From Nitrosomonas sp. (GTDB lineage Bacteria > Pseudomonadota > Gammaproteobacteria > Burkholderiales > Nitrosomonadaceae), in the NCBI RefSeq assembly GCF_019635155.1, contig NZ_JAHBZY010000001.1:62001-126000 (forward strand): DNA of 64,000 bases, written 5' to 3'. Under the pieces are notes generated by a model. The model did not search any database. It had not been told where the DNA came from and was given only the letters and a program-made list of their open reading frames with translations. Both the position numbers and the translations under genes were made by a program. Of this stretch, positions 49,633-58,030 are shown piece after piece; position 1 is the first letter of the stretch, and every line of letters starts with the position of its first letter.

Positions 49633-51558
49633 ATGCCGCTTATTACCCTGGATAATGCCTGCTTAGCCTTCGGCCATCACGCTTTGCTCGATCATGCAAA
49701 CTTGCAGCTTGATGCGGGGGAGCGGGTTGGTTTGATCGGGCGCAACGGTGGTGGAAAGTCCAGCTTGCTGCGCGCGCTTTCGGCGGAGATCAAGCTCGAT
49801 GACGGTAAGTTGTGGCGCGCACCCGACATCAAACTGGCGTATGTACCGCAAGAGCCGCTGCTAAATCCCGCCAATACGGTGTTTCAGGAGGTATCAACCG
49901 GGCTAGGCGATATCAGCCGGATTTTGCAAGAATATCATGCAGTGTCGCATGCCTTGAGCGAATCGCCGGAAAACACCGAGGCGTTGTTGCTGCATCTGCA
50001 AGAGCTGCAAAATACGTTGGAAGTGGAAGGCGGCTGGAGCTTGCAAGCACAAATCGAGACTGTGATCGATAAACTCAATCTGCCTGCGGATGCGCTGGTC
50101 GAGCATCTTTCCGGCGGCTTGAAAAAGCGCGTGGCATTGGCGCGTGCGCTGGTGATTTCTCCGGATGTGTTACTGCTCGACGAACCGACCAATCATCTGG
50201 ATTTTTCCTCGATCGAGTGGCTGGAAGGATTGTTACAGAGTTTTGCCGGCAGCGTGTTATTCATCACTCATGACCGGCGTTTTCTCGATCATGTCGCAAC
50301 GCGGATTATTGAACTGGATCGCGGCCATTTGCAGTCATTTTCCGGTAAATTCAGCGATTATCAGCGAAAGAAAGCCGAAATGCTGGAAGTTGAGGCGATT
50401 CATAACCAGAAGTTCGATAAGATCCTGGCGCAGGAAGAAGTATGGATCCGCAAAGGCATCGAAGCGCGGCGTACCCGCAATGAAGGCCGGGTGCGCCGGC
50501 TGGAAGCCTTGCGGCTGGAACGCGCGGCGCGGCGGGAAAAAACCGGGACTGCGAATATCAATTTGGATGCCGGCGAACGCTCGGGAAAGTTGATTGCAGA
50601 GCTTGAACATGTCAGTAAAAGTTTTGGCGATAAAGTGATTATCAAAGACTTTTCCTGCCGCATTATGCGTGGCGACCGGATCGGATTGTTAGGCCCCAAC
50701 GGTGCTGGAAAATCAACGCTGTTAAAATTGATTCTGGGGGAGTTGCAGCCCGATTCCGGTACTATTCAGCAAGGAACCAAGCTGATGGTAGCGTATTTTG
50801 ATCAGATGCGTGAGCAACTCAATGAAGAAATGATTTTGACGGATACCATCAGCCCGGGCTCGGACTTTGTCGAGATCAGCGGTAAGCGCAAGCATGTCAT
50901 CAGCTATTTGGAAGATTTTCTTTTTCCGCCGGAACGCGCGCGTTCTCCCGTCAAGTCACTGTCAGGCGGTGAGCGCAACCGGCTGTTGCTGGCAAGACTG
51001 TTTACACGCCCTGCTAATGTACTGGTTTTAGATGAGCCGACCAATGATCTCGATATTGAAACGCTGGAGCTGCTGGAAGATTTGTTGCAGGGTTATCCCG
51101 GCACCTTGTTTTTGGTCAGCCATGACCGTGAATTTCTGGATAATGTGGTCACGCAAGTAATTGCATTTGAAGGAAATGGAAAATTGTGTGAATATATTGG
51201 CGGTTATGAAGATTGGAATCGTGCAAAACATTTTGAAGATTCTATCAATCCGCAGAAAATATTAGCGAAGCAGCCAGATACGTTATCAGCCGGTATTTCC
51301 AGATTACCCAGGCCTACTCGAGCTAATAAATTGAGTTATCAAGAAGCGCGTGAACTCGAGAGTTTGCCCAGTAAGATTGATCTTTTGGAACAAGAGCAAG
51401 CGAATATTACCTTGCGTTTAAATGAGCCGGTCATTTATCGTGATTTTCCGGATGAAGTGAAAGGATTACAAAAACGGTATGCTGCGATTGAAAAAGAACT
51501 GGTCGATTGTTTAACCAGATGGGAAGAATTGGAATCAAAATCTGCTTCAAAAATGTAG
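49633..51558 (+). CDS. uup: ABC-F family ATPase Uup
   Basis: A 641-residue protein with two ABC domains: Walker A GRNGGGKSS near 37-45 and GPNGAGKST near 354-362, and signatures LSGGLKKR and LSGGERNR. The C-terminal coiled-coil domain (YRDFPDEVKGLQKRYAAIEKEL) is typical of Uup. It acts on ribosomes or branched DNA intermediates. No membrane domain is present. Confidence 0.94.
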   Translation: MPLITLDNACLAFGHHALLDHANLQLDAGERVGLIGRNGGGKSSLLRALSAEIKLDDGKLWRAPDIKLAYVPQEPLLNPANTVFQEVSTGLGDISRILQEYHAVSHALSESPENTEALLLHLQELQNTLEVEGGWSLQAQIETVIDKLNLPADALVEHLSGGLKKRVALARALVISPDVLLLDEPTNHLDFSSIEWLEGLLQSFAGSVLFITHDRRFLDHVATRIIELDRGHLQSFSGKFSDYQRKKAEMLEVEAIHNQKFDKILAQEEVWIRKGIEARRTRNEGRVRRLEALRLERAARREKTGTANINLDAGERSGKLIAELEHVSKSFGDKVIIKDFSCRIMRGDRIGLLGPNGAGKSTLLKLILGELQPDSGTIQQGTKLMVAYFDQMREQLNEEMILTDTISPGSDFVEISGKRKHVISYLEDFLFPPERARSPVKSLSGGERNRLLLARLFTRPANVLVLDEPTNDLDIETLELLEDLLQGYPGTLFLVSHDREFLDNVVTQVIAFEGNGKLCEYIGGYEDWNRAKHFEDSINPQKILAKQPDTLSAGISRLPRPTRANKLSYQEARELESLPSKIDLLEQEQANITLRLNEPVIYRDFPDEVKGLQKRYAAIEKELVDCLTRWEELESKSASKM

Positions 51559-51665
51559 TGTTTGAATAGCAATTTCCCTATAAACAACATGGACATGCTT
51601 ACACTTTTCATTGACCAAATCGAGCGCATCGTTTAAAGTTCAACTTTTGAGAGAAGGAGGCTTAT

Positions 51666-51992
51666 ATGAAACAAAAATTGGTTATGAATTTATTACTTAC
51701 TTTGGGTTTGCTCTTAGCATTTTCAGGAGTGACTCAAGCGGCTGGAGATGCAACAGCGGCGAAAGATAAGTTGTCAATGTGTGAAGGTTGTCATGGGATT
51801 CCGGGTTATAAAACTGCATTTCCGACTGCTTACAGTGTTCCGAAACTGGGCGGGCAGCATGCTGAATATATCATTAAGGCGCTGGAAGGATACAAAAATG
51901 GCACTCGCAGTCATCCAACCATGACTGGATTGGCTAAAACACTATCCCAACAAGATATCGAAGATTTCGCAGCTTATTATTCTAAAAATTAA
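51666..51992 (+). CDS. Periplasmic cytochrome c (c553-like)
   Basis: A 108-residue monohaem class I cytochrome with a signal peptide (ending near TQAAG), haem motif CEGCH and axial methionine in HPTMTGLA. GAAGGAGG precedes the ATG. It is adjacent to and paralogous with the next gene. Confidence 0.93.
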   Translation: MKQKLVMNLLLTLGLLLAFSGVTQAAGDATAAKDKLSMCEGCHGIPGYKTAFPTAYSVPKLGGQHAEYIIKALEGYKNGTRSHPTMTGLAKTLSQQDIEDFAAYYSKN

Positions 51993-52019
51993 TTGAGTCA
52001 ACTACGCAAGGAAGGAATT

Positions 52020-52349
52020 ATGAAGAATTATGTAATAGCCGCATTGAGCGGCGCAGCCTTGATACTCTCTAGTCAGGTAGTGGCTGCGGATATTGAAGCT
52101 GGTAAAAGTAAAGCAGCCGAAGTATGTGCTTCATGTCATGGTGCCGACGGTAATAGCCCTGCTCCTAATTTTCCAAAGATCGGTGGTCAATATAGAACTT
52201 ACCTGGTAAAAGCATTGAAAGATTATAAATCCGGTGCGCGGCAGGATCCTATCATGGCAGGAATGGCGGCAAATTTGAGTGAAGCGGATATTAATAACTT
52301 GGCTTTCTACTATTCAAGTCAACCAGGCAGCCTGAATTCAAACAAATAA
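52020..52349 (+). CDS. Periplasmic cytochrome c (c553-like), tandem paralogue
   Basis: A 109-residue monohaem cytochrome from the ATG at 52020 (AAGGA upstream): a signal peptide, CASCH and axial methionine in DPIMAGMA. It shares the KIGGQY...LKDYKSGAR pattern with its neighbour 27 nt upstream and is probably cotranscribed. Confidence 0.93.
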   Translation: MKNYVIAALSGAALILSSQVVAADIEAGKSKAAEVCASCHGADGNSPAPNFPKIGGQYRTYLVKALKDYKSGARQDPIMAGMAANLSEADINNLAFYYSSQPGSLNSNK

Positions 52350-52383
52350 AAGTTTATTTGTTTTCTTAGTCGATTGGAATTGA

Positions 52384-52413
52384 AATAAGCCCTAGTATTT
52401 ACTAGGGCTTATT
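52384..52413. terminator. Bidirectional terminator between cytochrome and DUF1841 genes
   Basis: A 30-nt palindrome with perfect 14-bp arms (AATAAGCCCTAGTA) and a T run on the + side, between two convergent genes. Confidence 0.88.
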
Positions 52414-52415
52414 TT

Positions 52416-52856
52416 TTAATCTTCTGAACAATTTAACTGCTTGTCTAAGCAAGCGAAGTATACGCTGGCATCCGGTGGGGATTGATTGCGCTGGGCTTGC
52501 CAAATCATCTCTGCCAAACATTCCATGACCTGATGGGTGGCGGCATGCTCACTTCCGGTTTTTTTCTGTAAGCGCGCAAATCGCTCGCAAATTCCAATCG
52601 GCTGATTAATTGACAGCTGTTCCTTGATTGCAACATGCATGCTCATATGTAAAAACGGATTTGTATCCCCCATTTCGGGGGAATAGTCTTTATCCAGATA
52701 CCGTTCTGCGTCGTCAAGAATCGCTTGATATTCGAAGTGCTGCAAGATGACTTCCAGTGCGATTGTTTCGATGCCGGATAAAATTTCCCGTTGACGATAT
52801 TTGCGCCAAGTTTCAAAAAACAATTGTCGTGCTTGATCTCGTGTGGGTTTAAACAT
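52416..52856 (-). CDS. DUF1841 family protein
   Basis: A 146-residue protein of the DUF1841 family: QARQLFFETWRKYRQ, then DTNPFLHMSMHVAIKEQLSI. Function is unknown. It starts 2 nt after the nth stop codon and ends the operon running from aat. Confidence 0.88.
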   Translation of the reverse strand: MFKPTRDQARQLFFETWRKYRQREILSGIETIALEVILQHFEYQAILDDAERYLDKDYSPEMGDTNPFLHMSMHVAIKEQLSINQPIGICERFARLQKKTGSEHAATHQVMECLAEMIWQAQRNQSPPDASVYFACLDKQLNCSED

Positions 52857-52858
52857 GA

Positions 52859-53491
52859 TCAGATAGTTTTGTCAGGAAATTCACACAAGTGATTGATCTT
52901 GCAAATCGCGCATTCCGGTTTTCTCGCTTTGCATACGTAGCGTCCATGAAGAATCAGCCAATGATGCGCATCCTGACGATATTCTTTAGGAACGGCTTTG
53001 AGCAATTTCAATTCCACTTCCAGTACATTTTTGCCCGGAGCAAGCCCTGTCCGGTTGGCAACGCGGAAAATATGAGTATCAACTGCGATTGTAGGTTCAC
53101 CAAACGCCGTATTCAATATTACATTGGCTGTTTTGCGCCCAACACCTGGTAATTGTTCCAATTGCTCGCGTGTTTGAGGCACTCTGCTGTCGTGCAGTTG
53201 TATTAATAACTGGCAAGTAGCCAATATATTCTTGGCTTTGGTTTTATACAGGCCGATTCTTTTAATGAATTCCATCAAGCCGGTCTCGCCAAGCGCCAGG
53301 ATTTTTTCCGGTGTATTCGCCTGCGGAAAGAGTTGCCGGGTTGCCAGATTGACGCTTTTATCGGTGGCTTGCGCGGAGAGAATGACGGCAATCAGCAATT
53401 CGAAAGGTGTGTGATACTGCAGCTCCGTGGTCGGATGCGGATTGACGGATTTCAGGCAAGCGAAAATTTCATGCCGTTTAGCTGAGTTCAT
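52859..53491 (-). CDS. nth: Endonuclease III
   Basis: A 210-residue DNA glycosylase/AP lyase: helix-hairpin-helix [13 protein letters not shown], catalytic Lys in that motif and Asp in AVDTHIFRV, and the 4Fe-4S motif C-x6-C-x2-C-x5-C at the end. It repairs oxidised pyrimidines. It overlaps rsxB by 14 nt. Confidence 0.97.
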   Translation of the reverse strand: MNSAKRHEIFACLKSVNPHPTTELQYHTPFELLIAVILSAQATDKSVNLATRQLFPQANTPEKILALGETGLMEFIKRIGLYKTKAKNILATCQLLIQLHDSRVPQTREQLEQLPGVGRKTANVILNTAFGEPTIAVDTHIFRVANRTGLAPGKNVLEVELKLLKAVPKEYRQDAHHWLILHGRYVCKARKPECAICKINHLCEFPDKTI

Positions 53492-54176
53492 GCGGTTTTG
53501 TGGAAGAATTACCGGCGTGCGTTTGTGAGCGAATCATTTTTGCGCGTGCGAGCGCTGCTGCAACCATGGCTTTCTTTCGTTCATCGGTGATTGGTTGGGT
53601 ACTTTTTATCACGGCGCCGGTTGTTTTATGTTTACTCGATTTTTCTGCAGTGCGTTGTTTGTCATGTTCAAGTCGCTGCTGTCTGCGTTGATACCGGGTA
53701 CGCGCATGGTCCGCAGCTTGCTGCTTGCGTTCAGCGGCGCCAAGGCTGTTTGTGCCGGTAGTGTTAGCGGCTGGAATCAAGCTGATACAGTCCATCGGAC
53801 ATGGCGCGATGCATAACTCGCAACCGGTGCATTCCGCTGCAATCACGGTATGCATTTGCTTGGCTGCTCCAGCGATGGCATCGACAGGACATGCTTTAAG
53901 GCAGAAAGTACAGCCGATACACAAATGCTCATCAATTATAGCTACGACTTTGTAGGATGACGGGGAGCCATGAGCGGTATTGAGCGGCTTGGGCGGTACA
54001 TTCAACAATTTCGCGATTTTCGAAACGCCATCCTGATCCCCCGGCGAACATTGATTGATATCAGCCCGGCCTTCGGCGATGGCTTCCGCGTAGGGCCTGC
54101 ACCCGGGATAACCGCATTTGCCGCACTGTGTTTGCGGCAAAATGGCATCAATTTGATCAATCAATGGTAGATTCAT
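53478..54176 (-). CDS. rsxB: RnfB/RsxB-type ferredoxin
   Basis: A 232-residue protein: N-terminal 4Fe-4S domain (CGKCGYPGC), then two ferredoxin clusters ([12 protein letters not shown] and [12 protein letters not shown]) and a long basic C-terminal tail. The N-terminal membrane helix of classic RnfB is absent, so it is probably soluble. No other rnf/rsx genes are near; next to nth is its usual place in betaproteobacteria. Confidence 0.9.
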   Translation of the reverse strand: MNLPLIDQIDAILPQTQCGKCGYPGCRPYAEAIAEGRADINQCSPGDQDGVSKIAKLLNVPPKPLNTAHGSPSSYKVVAIIDEHLCIGCTFCLKACPVDAIAGAAKQMHTVIAAECTGCELCIAPCPMDCISLIPAANTTGTNSLGAAERKQQAADHARTRYQRRQQRLEHDKQRTAEKSSKHKTTGAVIKSTQPITDERKKAMVAAALARAKMIRSQTHAGNSSTKPHELS

Positions 54177-55213
54177 GCTGATTCGGTTTTTTGAGAGGCT
54201 TGACCGGTGCAGAGTGCCCGTGCAATCGTACCGGCCAATCCCGGGCCGTGATAGATGAGCCCGGTATATAACTGAATCAGGCTGGCGCCGGCATTTAGTT
54301 TCTCGGTTGCATCATCAACCGACATAATGCCACCGACACCGACAATAGGAATTGCATTTTGCAGAAAGCCATGCAACTGCTGAACGATGGTTGTCGATCG
54401 CTGCCTCAACGGCGCACCGCTAAGCCCGCCAGTCTCTTGCGCAATCGGTAGATTTGCGATGCTTTCGCGTGAAATAGTGGTATTGGTGGCAATGACCGCA
54501 TCTATCCGGTGCTTGAGCAATAAGGCGGCGATTGATTCAATTTGCGTGGTATCGAGATCGGGTGCGATTTTTACTGCGATCGGTACATATTTTCCATGAA
54601 TCTGCGACAGTTCTTGCTGCGAGGATTTTAATCGGCTGAGCAAGTGATCCAATGCATCGGCGGATTGCAGTTCCCGCAAATTCTTGGTATTGGGCGATGA
54701 GATGTTAATCGTCACGTAACTGGCATAGCGATAAACTTTTTGTAAGCAGAGCAAATAGTCCTCGGCCGCTTTGTCGAGCGGCGTATCAAAATTCTTGCCG
54801 ATATTGATCCCTAAAATACCTTGATAACTTGACTGTGTGACATTTTCGATCAACTGATTGACGCCGTGATTATTAAAACCGAGGCGATTGATAATGGCGT
54901 GCGCCTCGGGTACGCGGAAAAGCCGGGGCAACGGGTTTCCAGGTTGCGGTCTGGGTGTGACTGTGCCGATTTCGATAAAACCAAACCCCAGCAAGGCGAG
55001 CGCGTCGAGATGCTCGCCATTTTTATCCAAGCCGGCGGCTAATCCGACCGGATTGGGGAACGTTAATCCCATTACGGTTCGAGGCTGGCAATCAATGACA
55101 GCTCCAGGCAACAGACCCCACCACCCTAGCTGATCGATCGCGGCTAGAGAAAGGCGATGCGCGGACTCGGGGTTCAGTTGAAACAACAACGGACGAAGAA
55201 ATTGATAGAGCAT
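54173..55213 (-). CDS. pyrD: Dihydroorotate dehydrogenase (quinone)
   Basis: A 346-residue class 2 PyrD: the N-terminal membrane-associating helix region ([19 protein letters not shown]), FMN-binding [19 protein letters not shown] and late GVGGI. It feeds electrons to the quinone pool in pyrimidine synthesis. Its stop overlaps the rsxB start by 4 nt. Confidence 0.96.
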   Translation of the reverse strand: MLYQFLRPLLFQLNPESAHRLSLAAIDQLGWWGLLPGAVIDCQPRTVMGLTFPNPVGLAAGLDKNGEHLDALALLGFGFIEIGTVTPRPQPGNPLPRLFRVPEAHAIINRLGFNNHGVNQLIENVTQSSYQGILGINIGKNFDTPLDKAAEDYLLCLQKVYRYASYVTINISSPNTKNLRELQSADALDHLLSRLKSSQQELSQIHGKYVPIAVKIAPDLDTTQIESIAALLLKHRIDAVIATNTTISRESIANLPIAQETGGLSGAPLRQRSTTIVQQLHGFLQNAIPIVGVGGIMSVDDATEKLNAGASLIQLYTGLIYHGPGLAGTIARALCTGQASQKTESA

Positions 55214-55253
55214 GGCGGAATTTTATCCTGAAATAACCATCATGCTATGAGAA

Positions 55254-56024
55254 TTACGCGAAAATGCTGCTGTCCAGCGGCTGCCATCGACCATCCAACA
55301 AGACTTCGAGCGGTTGGAAGTTTATTTTGTATCGCATTTTCCGGTTGTCTTGGATCCAATAGCCTAGATATAAATAATCCTTCTTCAGATTCCGGCACTG
55401 TTCAATTTGCCACAGAATACTGTACGTGCCGAAACTCGCATGAGCTATATCCGCATCAAAAAAAGTGTAAACCGATGAAAACCCATCCGGCAGCAAATCG
55501 ATGATGCTCACCATGCGGAGTTGCTCATTGTCGCGAAACTCAATCAGCATGGAATCGACATGACTTTGCAGTAAAAAATTGTGATATTGCTCACGGCAAT
55601 CCTTATCCATACCGCCACCCGCATGGCGTTTTGCCTGGTAACGCTGATAGAGTGCAAAATGTGCGGGATTGTAATGCAGCGGATGAGCGGAAACTTGTAA
55701 ATGCTGATGTTGTTTCCACGCCCGGCGCTGGAAGCGTTTGGGCAAAAAGGATTTAGCTTGGACACGGACCGACAAGCAGGCTTGGCAATGTTCGCAACGG
55801 GGGCGATAAATATAATGCCCGCTGCGCCGGAAGCCGGCTTGTATCAATTGTCCGTAAGCAGAAATATCGATGATGTGCTCCGGCGTGACAACTTCCGAGC
55901 ACGCGGATTTGCCTGGTAAATAACTGCAGGAATAAGGGTTCGTGGTTTGAAATTTAATCACGGCAATATCAGAAGATTTCAAGTAACATGCGTTCAAAGT
56001 TCCATTTGTCGCCGATTTCGCCAT
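55254..56024 (-). CDS. bpt: Aspartate/glutamate leucyltransferase (Bpt)
   Basis: A 256-residue Ate1/Bpt-family enzyme with YSCSYLPGKSACSEVV near the N-terminus, CQACLSVRV and the C-terminal WIQDNRKMRYKINF. It adds leucine to N-terminal Asp/Glu, marking proteins for ClpAP. Its annotated start overlaps aat by 56 nt; a later GTG or TTG start is possible. Confidence 0.92.
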   Translation of the reverse strand: MAKSATNGTLNACYLKSSDIAVIKFQTTNPYSCSYLPGKSACSEVVTPEHIIDISAYGQLIQAGFRRSGHYIYRPRCEHCQACLSVRVQAKSFLPKRFQRRAWKQHQHLQVSAHPLHYNPAHFALYQRYQAKRHAGGGMDKDCREQYHNFLLQSHVDSMLIEFRDNEQLRMVSIIDLLPDGFSSVYTFFDADIAHASFGTYSILWQIEQCRNLKKDYLYLGYWIQDNRKMRYKINFQPLEVLLDGRWQPLDSSIFA

Positions 56025-56673
56025 CGGTAATCAGCGTTTCCAGATGTTGACTGAAGTTAAGACGGGAAATTTCCCGTGCCCCGAGTGATGCCAGGTGATG
56101 GGTTTTTACTTGGCAATCAATCAAACCGAATTCCCAATATTGTAGTTGTTTCACCAGATGAACGAAGGCGATTTTCGACGCATCGGTGAGGCGGGAAAAC
56201 ATTGATTCACCGAAAAATACTTTTCCCAAAGCAATGCCGTAGAGACCCCCAACCAGCTCGTCATCAATCCATGTTTCCACCGAATGCGCTAAACCCATGT
56301 CGTGCAACGCCGTATATGCAGCGATCATTTCCGGATGTATCCAGGTTCCTGATTGCCCCTTTCGTGGCGCTGCGCAAGCGTGCATAACTTGATTAAACGC
56401 TGTATCGGTGCGAACTTGGTAGCAATTCTTGTGGAGAGTCTTACGTAATGATCGGGATATTTTTAACTCTTGAGGAAACAACACCATTCTTGGGTTCGGG
56501 CTCCACCAAAAAATTGGTTCGTTCTCATTGAACCAAGGAAAAATACCTTTGCGATACGCTTCGATCAATCTTTGCGGCGATAAATCTCCGCCAACCGCTA
56601 ATAGGCCGTTAGGTTCATCCAGGGCTTTTTCAAGCGGAGGAAACGATGAATAAAGGCTTTTTTCGTTGATCAT
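55969..56673 (-). CDS. aat: Leucyl/phenylalanyl-tRNA-protein transferase
   Basis: About 234 residues from the ATG at 56673 (MINEKSLYSSFPPLEKALDE). It contains GLLAVGGDLSPQRLIEAYRK, GIFPWF and WWSPNPRMVLFP typical of Aat, and GESMFSR. It is the other N-degron enzyme, paired with bpt. The frame stays open upstream to 56721 without a site. Confidence 0.94.
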   Translation of the reverse strand: MINEKSLYSSFPPLEKALDEPNGLLAVGGDLSPQRLIEAYRKGIFPWFNENEPIFWWSPNPRMVLFPQELKISRSLRKTLHKNCYQVRTDTAFNQVMHACAAPRKGQSGTWIHPEMIAAYTALHDMGLAHSVETWIDDELVGGLYGIALGKVFFGESMFSRLTDASKIAFVHLVKQLQYWEFGLIDCQVKTHHLASLGAREISRLNFSQHLETLITDGEIGDKWNFERMLLEIF

Positions 56674-56811
56674 GATTTTCCGGTAATGAATGGTGATTGC
56701 TATTAAATTGATATAGATCAAAATTCCTACAAAAGTATTTTTTTATTCTGTTAGGATTGTTTCTCGCCGTTCTTATATTCTTATAAATTGAAACCTAGAA
56801 AGGGGAATTAT

Positions 56812-57729
56812 ATGAAGTATTTTTTGCAAAAGGAAAAGTTAATCAATAATTTTGTAACAAGTTCGCTGTTGTTGGCTTTAGTAGCATCTTCGCCGCAGGT
56901 ATTGGCGCAAGATTCAACCAGTCAACGTATCAAGCAACTTGAAAATGCATTGCAAGAAATTCAAAGTGAACTAAGTAGGATTAAAGCGGAATCGGCCAGA
57001 ACACAAGAAATTCAAACTGAATTGAATCGAGTAAAAGCGGAATCAGCACAAACCACACAGAAAGTTGATAGGATTCAACAAGTCACTGAACGTAGTCAGC
57101 AAGAAAGCATGGATTTCGAAGGTGTCAGCGAAAAAAGGACTCTGCTGTTTTTCCGTGGTGGTTATGCGCGTAGTGATTCACTTCGCAACGGCACCACGTT
57201 GGAAAGCCGCGTTGTTCCGCTTGGCGCGCAAGAGCAAGCCGGCCGGGATGCCTGGTATGTCGGTGCCGGCTTTGACTATCAATTGACTCGGGATGGTTGG
57301 GGGTTTATTCCTAAAACCGAGATTGACGCAGAATTGATGTTTGAATACAAACAATTTGGAATAGTCGCGGGAAATGCGTTAGCGAACGAACCCAGTATCT
57401 TGGCGGGTGCGCCGCTTAACCCGCGAGGTGTGACGGTAAACCAATTCACTTTGACCGCGGCGCCTAAAATCAAGTTTAACCATTTCGCGGAATATAAGAT
57501 CAGACCTTGGATCATACCGGCCGGTCTTGGTATTCATGTGATCAGCCCGCCGTCTGAATCGGTTACTTATATTGCTCCTGGAATTATGTTCGGCGGGGGT
57601 GTTGAATATAACATTTGGCGGGATTTCTTCGTCGGTGTTGATGCACGCTACCATTATGTCCCCGGCGGACTGGATGGTTCCAGTTTCAGCGGCATGACAA
57701 CCGGTGGTTATGTCGGTATCGGTTTCTAA
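56812..57729 (+). CDS. Outer-membrane beta-barrel protein with N-terminal coiled coil
   Basis: About 305 residues from the ATG at 56812 (AGGGGAAT upstream). A signal peptide ending near VLAQD is followed by a coiled coil (about 40-100) with two similar ELSRIKAESA/ELNRVKAESA units. A beta-barrel domain follows, with alternating aromatics and a final GYVGIGF typical of outer-membrane strands. The substrate is unknown. Confidence 0.82.
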   Translation: MKYFLQKEKLINNFVTSSLLLALVASSPQVLAQDSTSQRIKQLENALQEIQSELSRIKAESARTQEIQTELNRVKAESAQTTQKVDRIQQVTERSQQESMDFEGVSEKRTLLFFRGGYARSDSLRNGTTLESRVVPLGAQEQAGRDAWYVGAGFDYQLTRDGWGFIPKTEIDAELMFEYKQFGIVAGNALANEPSILAGAPLNPRGVTVNQFTLTAAPKIKFNHFAEYKIRPWIIPAGLGIHVISPPSESVTYIAPGIMFGGGVEYNIWRDFFVGVDARYHYVPGGLDGSSFSGMTTGGYVGIGF

Positions 57730-57844
57730 ACTTAATTTAAAGCAATCAGCAAACGGTTGGAATGACATACCGGTAATCGTTTTATGATTAACTGATTTGC
57801 TATTTTTTTCGTTCGCAGCCAGATAGCTCGAAACGAAGCCTTGG

Positions 57845-57883
57845 CACCTCACTAATTGCTTAGTGGGGTGTTTTTTTATACGG
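57845..57883 (+). terminator. Rho-independent terminator after outer-membrane protein gene
   Basis: CACCTCACTAA-TTGC-TTAGTGGGGTG stem with one G-T pair, followed by seven T's. The region 57884-58030 beyond holds no gene. Confidence 0.9.
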
Positions 57884-58030
57884 CTAGAGGTTATCCCATG
57901 AATCCAATCGACTGAAACACCGTTCAATTCTTTCGGTTTGGCGGATATTGAAATAATCGCCATTTCCAATTGAATTGCAAGGTGCTCAGTCAAGCAGCCA
58001 TCAGCGATAAAGCCGATGGCTGCGATTTGA

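Noticed and set aside
57379..57993. 204-codon minus-strand frame across the outer-membrane protein 3' end and its terminator
   Set aside because: It overlaps a well-supported gene and a strong terminator and has no ribosome site or recognisable motif.
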